Origin: Chloroflexota bacterium
Lineage (GTDB): Bacteria > Chloroflexota > Anaerolineae > B4-G1
Length of the DNA: 6,827 nt
Assembly (NCBI GenBank): GCA_003648085.1
Contig: QMOC01000143.1
Span: 1-6,827, forward strand
Direction: 5' to 3'
Every line of letters starts with the position of its first letter. Within the stretch, counting starts at the first letter, position 1. Below, piece after piece: positions 6,707 to 6,827 of this stretch. The translations under genes were made by a program, and so were the position numbers. A model generated the notes under the pieces. The model saw only the letters and a list, made by a program, of their open reading frames with translations. It was not told the DNA's origin and ran no database searches.

Positions 6707-6827
6707 GCCCGGCGATGAAGTCGCCGGGCTACAGAGCAGCGGGGGATCAATCCCCCTTGCTTGCCGCAAAGACCGTTTTCCTGCTGTGTTGCGGCGTAAG
6801 CCCGACTCGTCGGGCGCCGCTTCGTAG
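6707..6827. repeat. REP-like cluster of GC-rich hairpins
   Basis: At least three perfect or near-perfect stems occur in about 120 bases. cccggcga (6708-6715) pairs with tcgccggg (6721-6728). ggggga (6741-6746) pairs with tccccc (6751-6756) around tcaa. gcggcg (6791-6796) pairs with cgccgc (6815-6820), enclosing cccga/tcggg (6801-6805/6810-6814). An alternative 7-bp stem, gccgcaa (6763-6769) with ttgcggc (6789-6795), competes with the last one. No coding frame is credible here. It looks like a non-coding palindromic repeat cluster of the REP/BIME kind, possibly continuing past the window. Confidence 0.55.

Noticed and set aside
6707..6827. CRISPR array
   Set aside because: The repeated elements are palindromes of different sequence and spacing, with no constant direct repeat and regular spacers.

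Overview
This window is a GC-rich bacterial segment with every recognisable gene on the + strand. The combination suggests a member of the Chloroflexota, Anaerolineae-like: a BTAD/TPR regulator, a lipoprotein carrying a C-terminal SUMF1 (formylglycine-generating-enzyme-like) domain, an acyl-CoA dehydrogenase, a zinc-less MDR oxidoreductase and a very small 'RLWREPG...GWRG' protein. The taxonomic call is inference from gene content and style; no marker gene is present.

Layout. 1-276 is the 3' end of a DNA methyltransferase gene, clearly less GC-rich (about 48% G+C over the first 240 bases, counted by hand) than the rest. 277-364 is a short intergenic region with two perfect 11-bp tandem repeats and an inverted copy. 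365-1534 is a complete 389-aa acyl-CoA dehydrogenase. Six bases later, in the same frame and without a visible Shine-Dalgarno, 1541-3400 encodes a 619-aa winged-helix/BTAD/TPR regulator. 3401-3464 holds a second pair of 11-bp-period direct repeats and a -10-like hexamer. 3465-5078 encodes a 537-aa lipoprotein: a beta-rich N-terminal domain, a Pro/Ser linker and a SUMF1 domain lacking the FGE catalytic cysteine pair. 5120-5359 is a small 79-aa hypothetical gene. 5360-5579 holds two strong GC hairpins and a promoter. 5580-6611 is a 343-aa MDR-family NAD(P)H-dependent oxidoreductase in which all four structural-zinc cysteine positions are replaced. 6612-6827 contains no gene but an AT-richer patch and a dense cluster of hairpins.

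How the parts may work together. The acyl-CoA dehydrogenase and the BTAD regulator look translationally coupled. The most interesting signal is the gap between the regulator and the lipoprotein gene. Direct repeats with an 11-bp period end about 8 bp before a TATCAT hexamer, which is the geometry known for promoters activated by SARP/BTAD regulators. This suggests that the regulator at 1541-3400 controls the surface lipoprotein and perhaps the small gene behind it. The oxidoreductase has its own promoter (TTGCCT, 16 bp, TATACT) and is probably a separate transcription unit.
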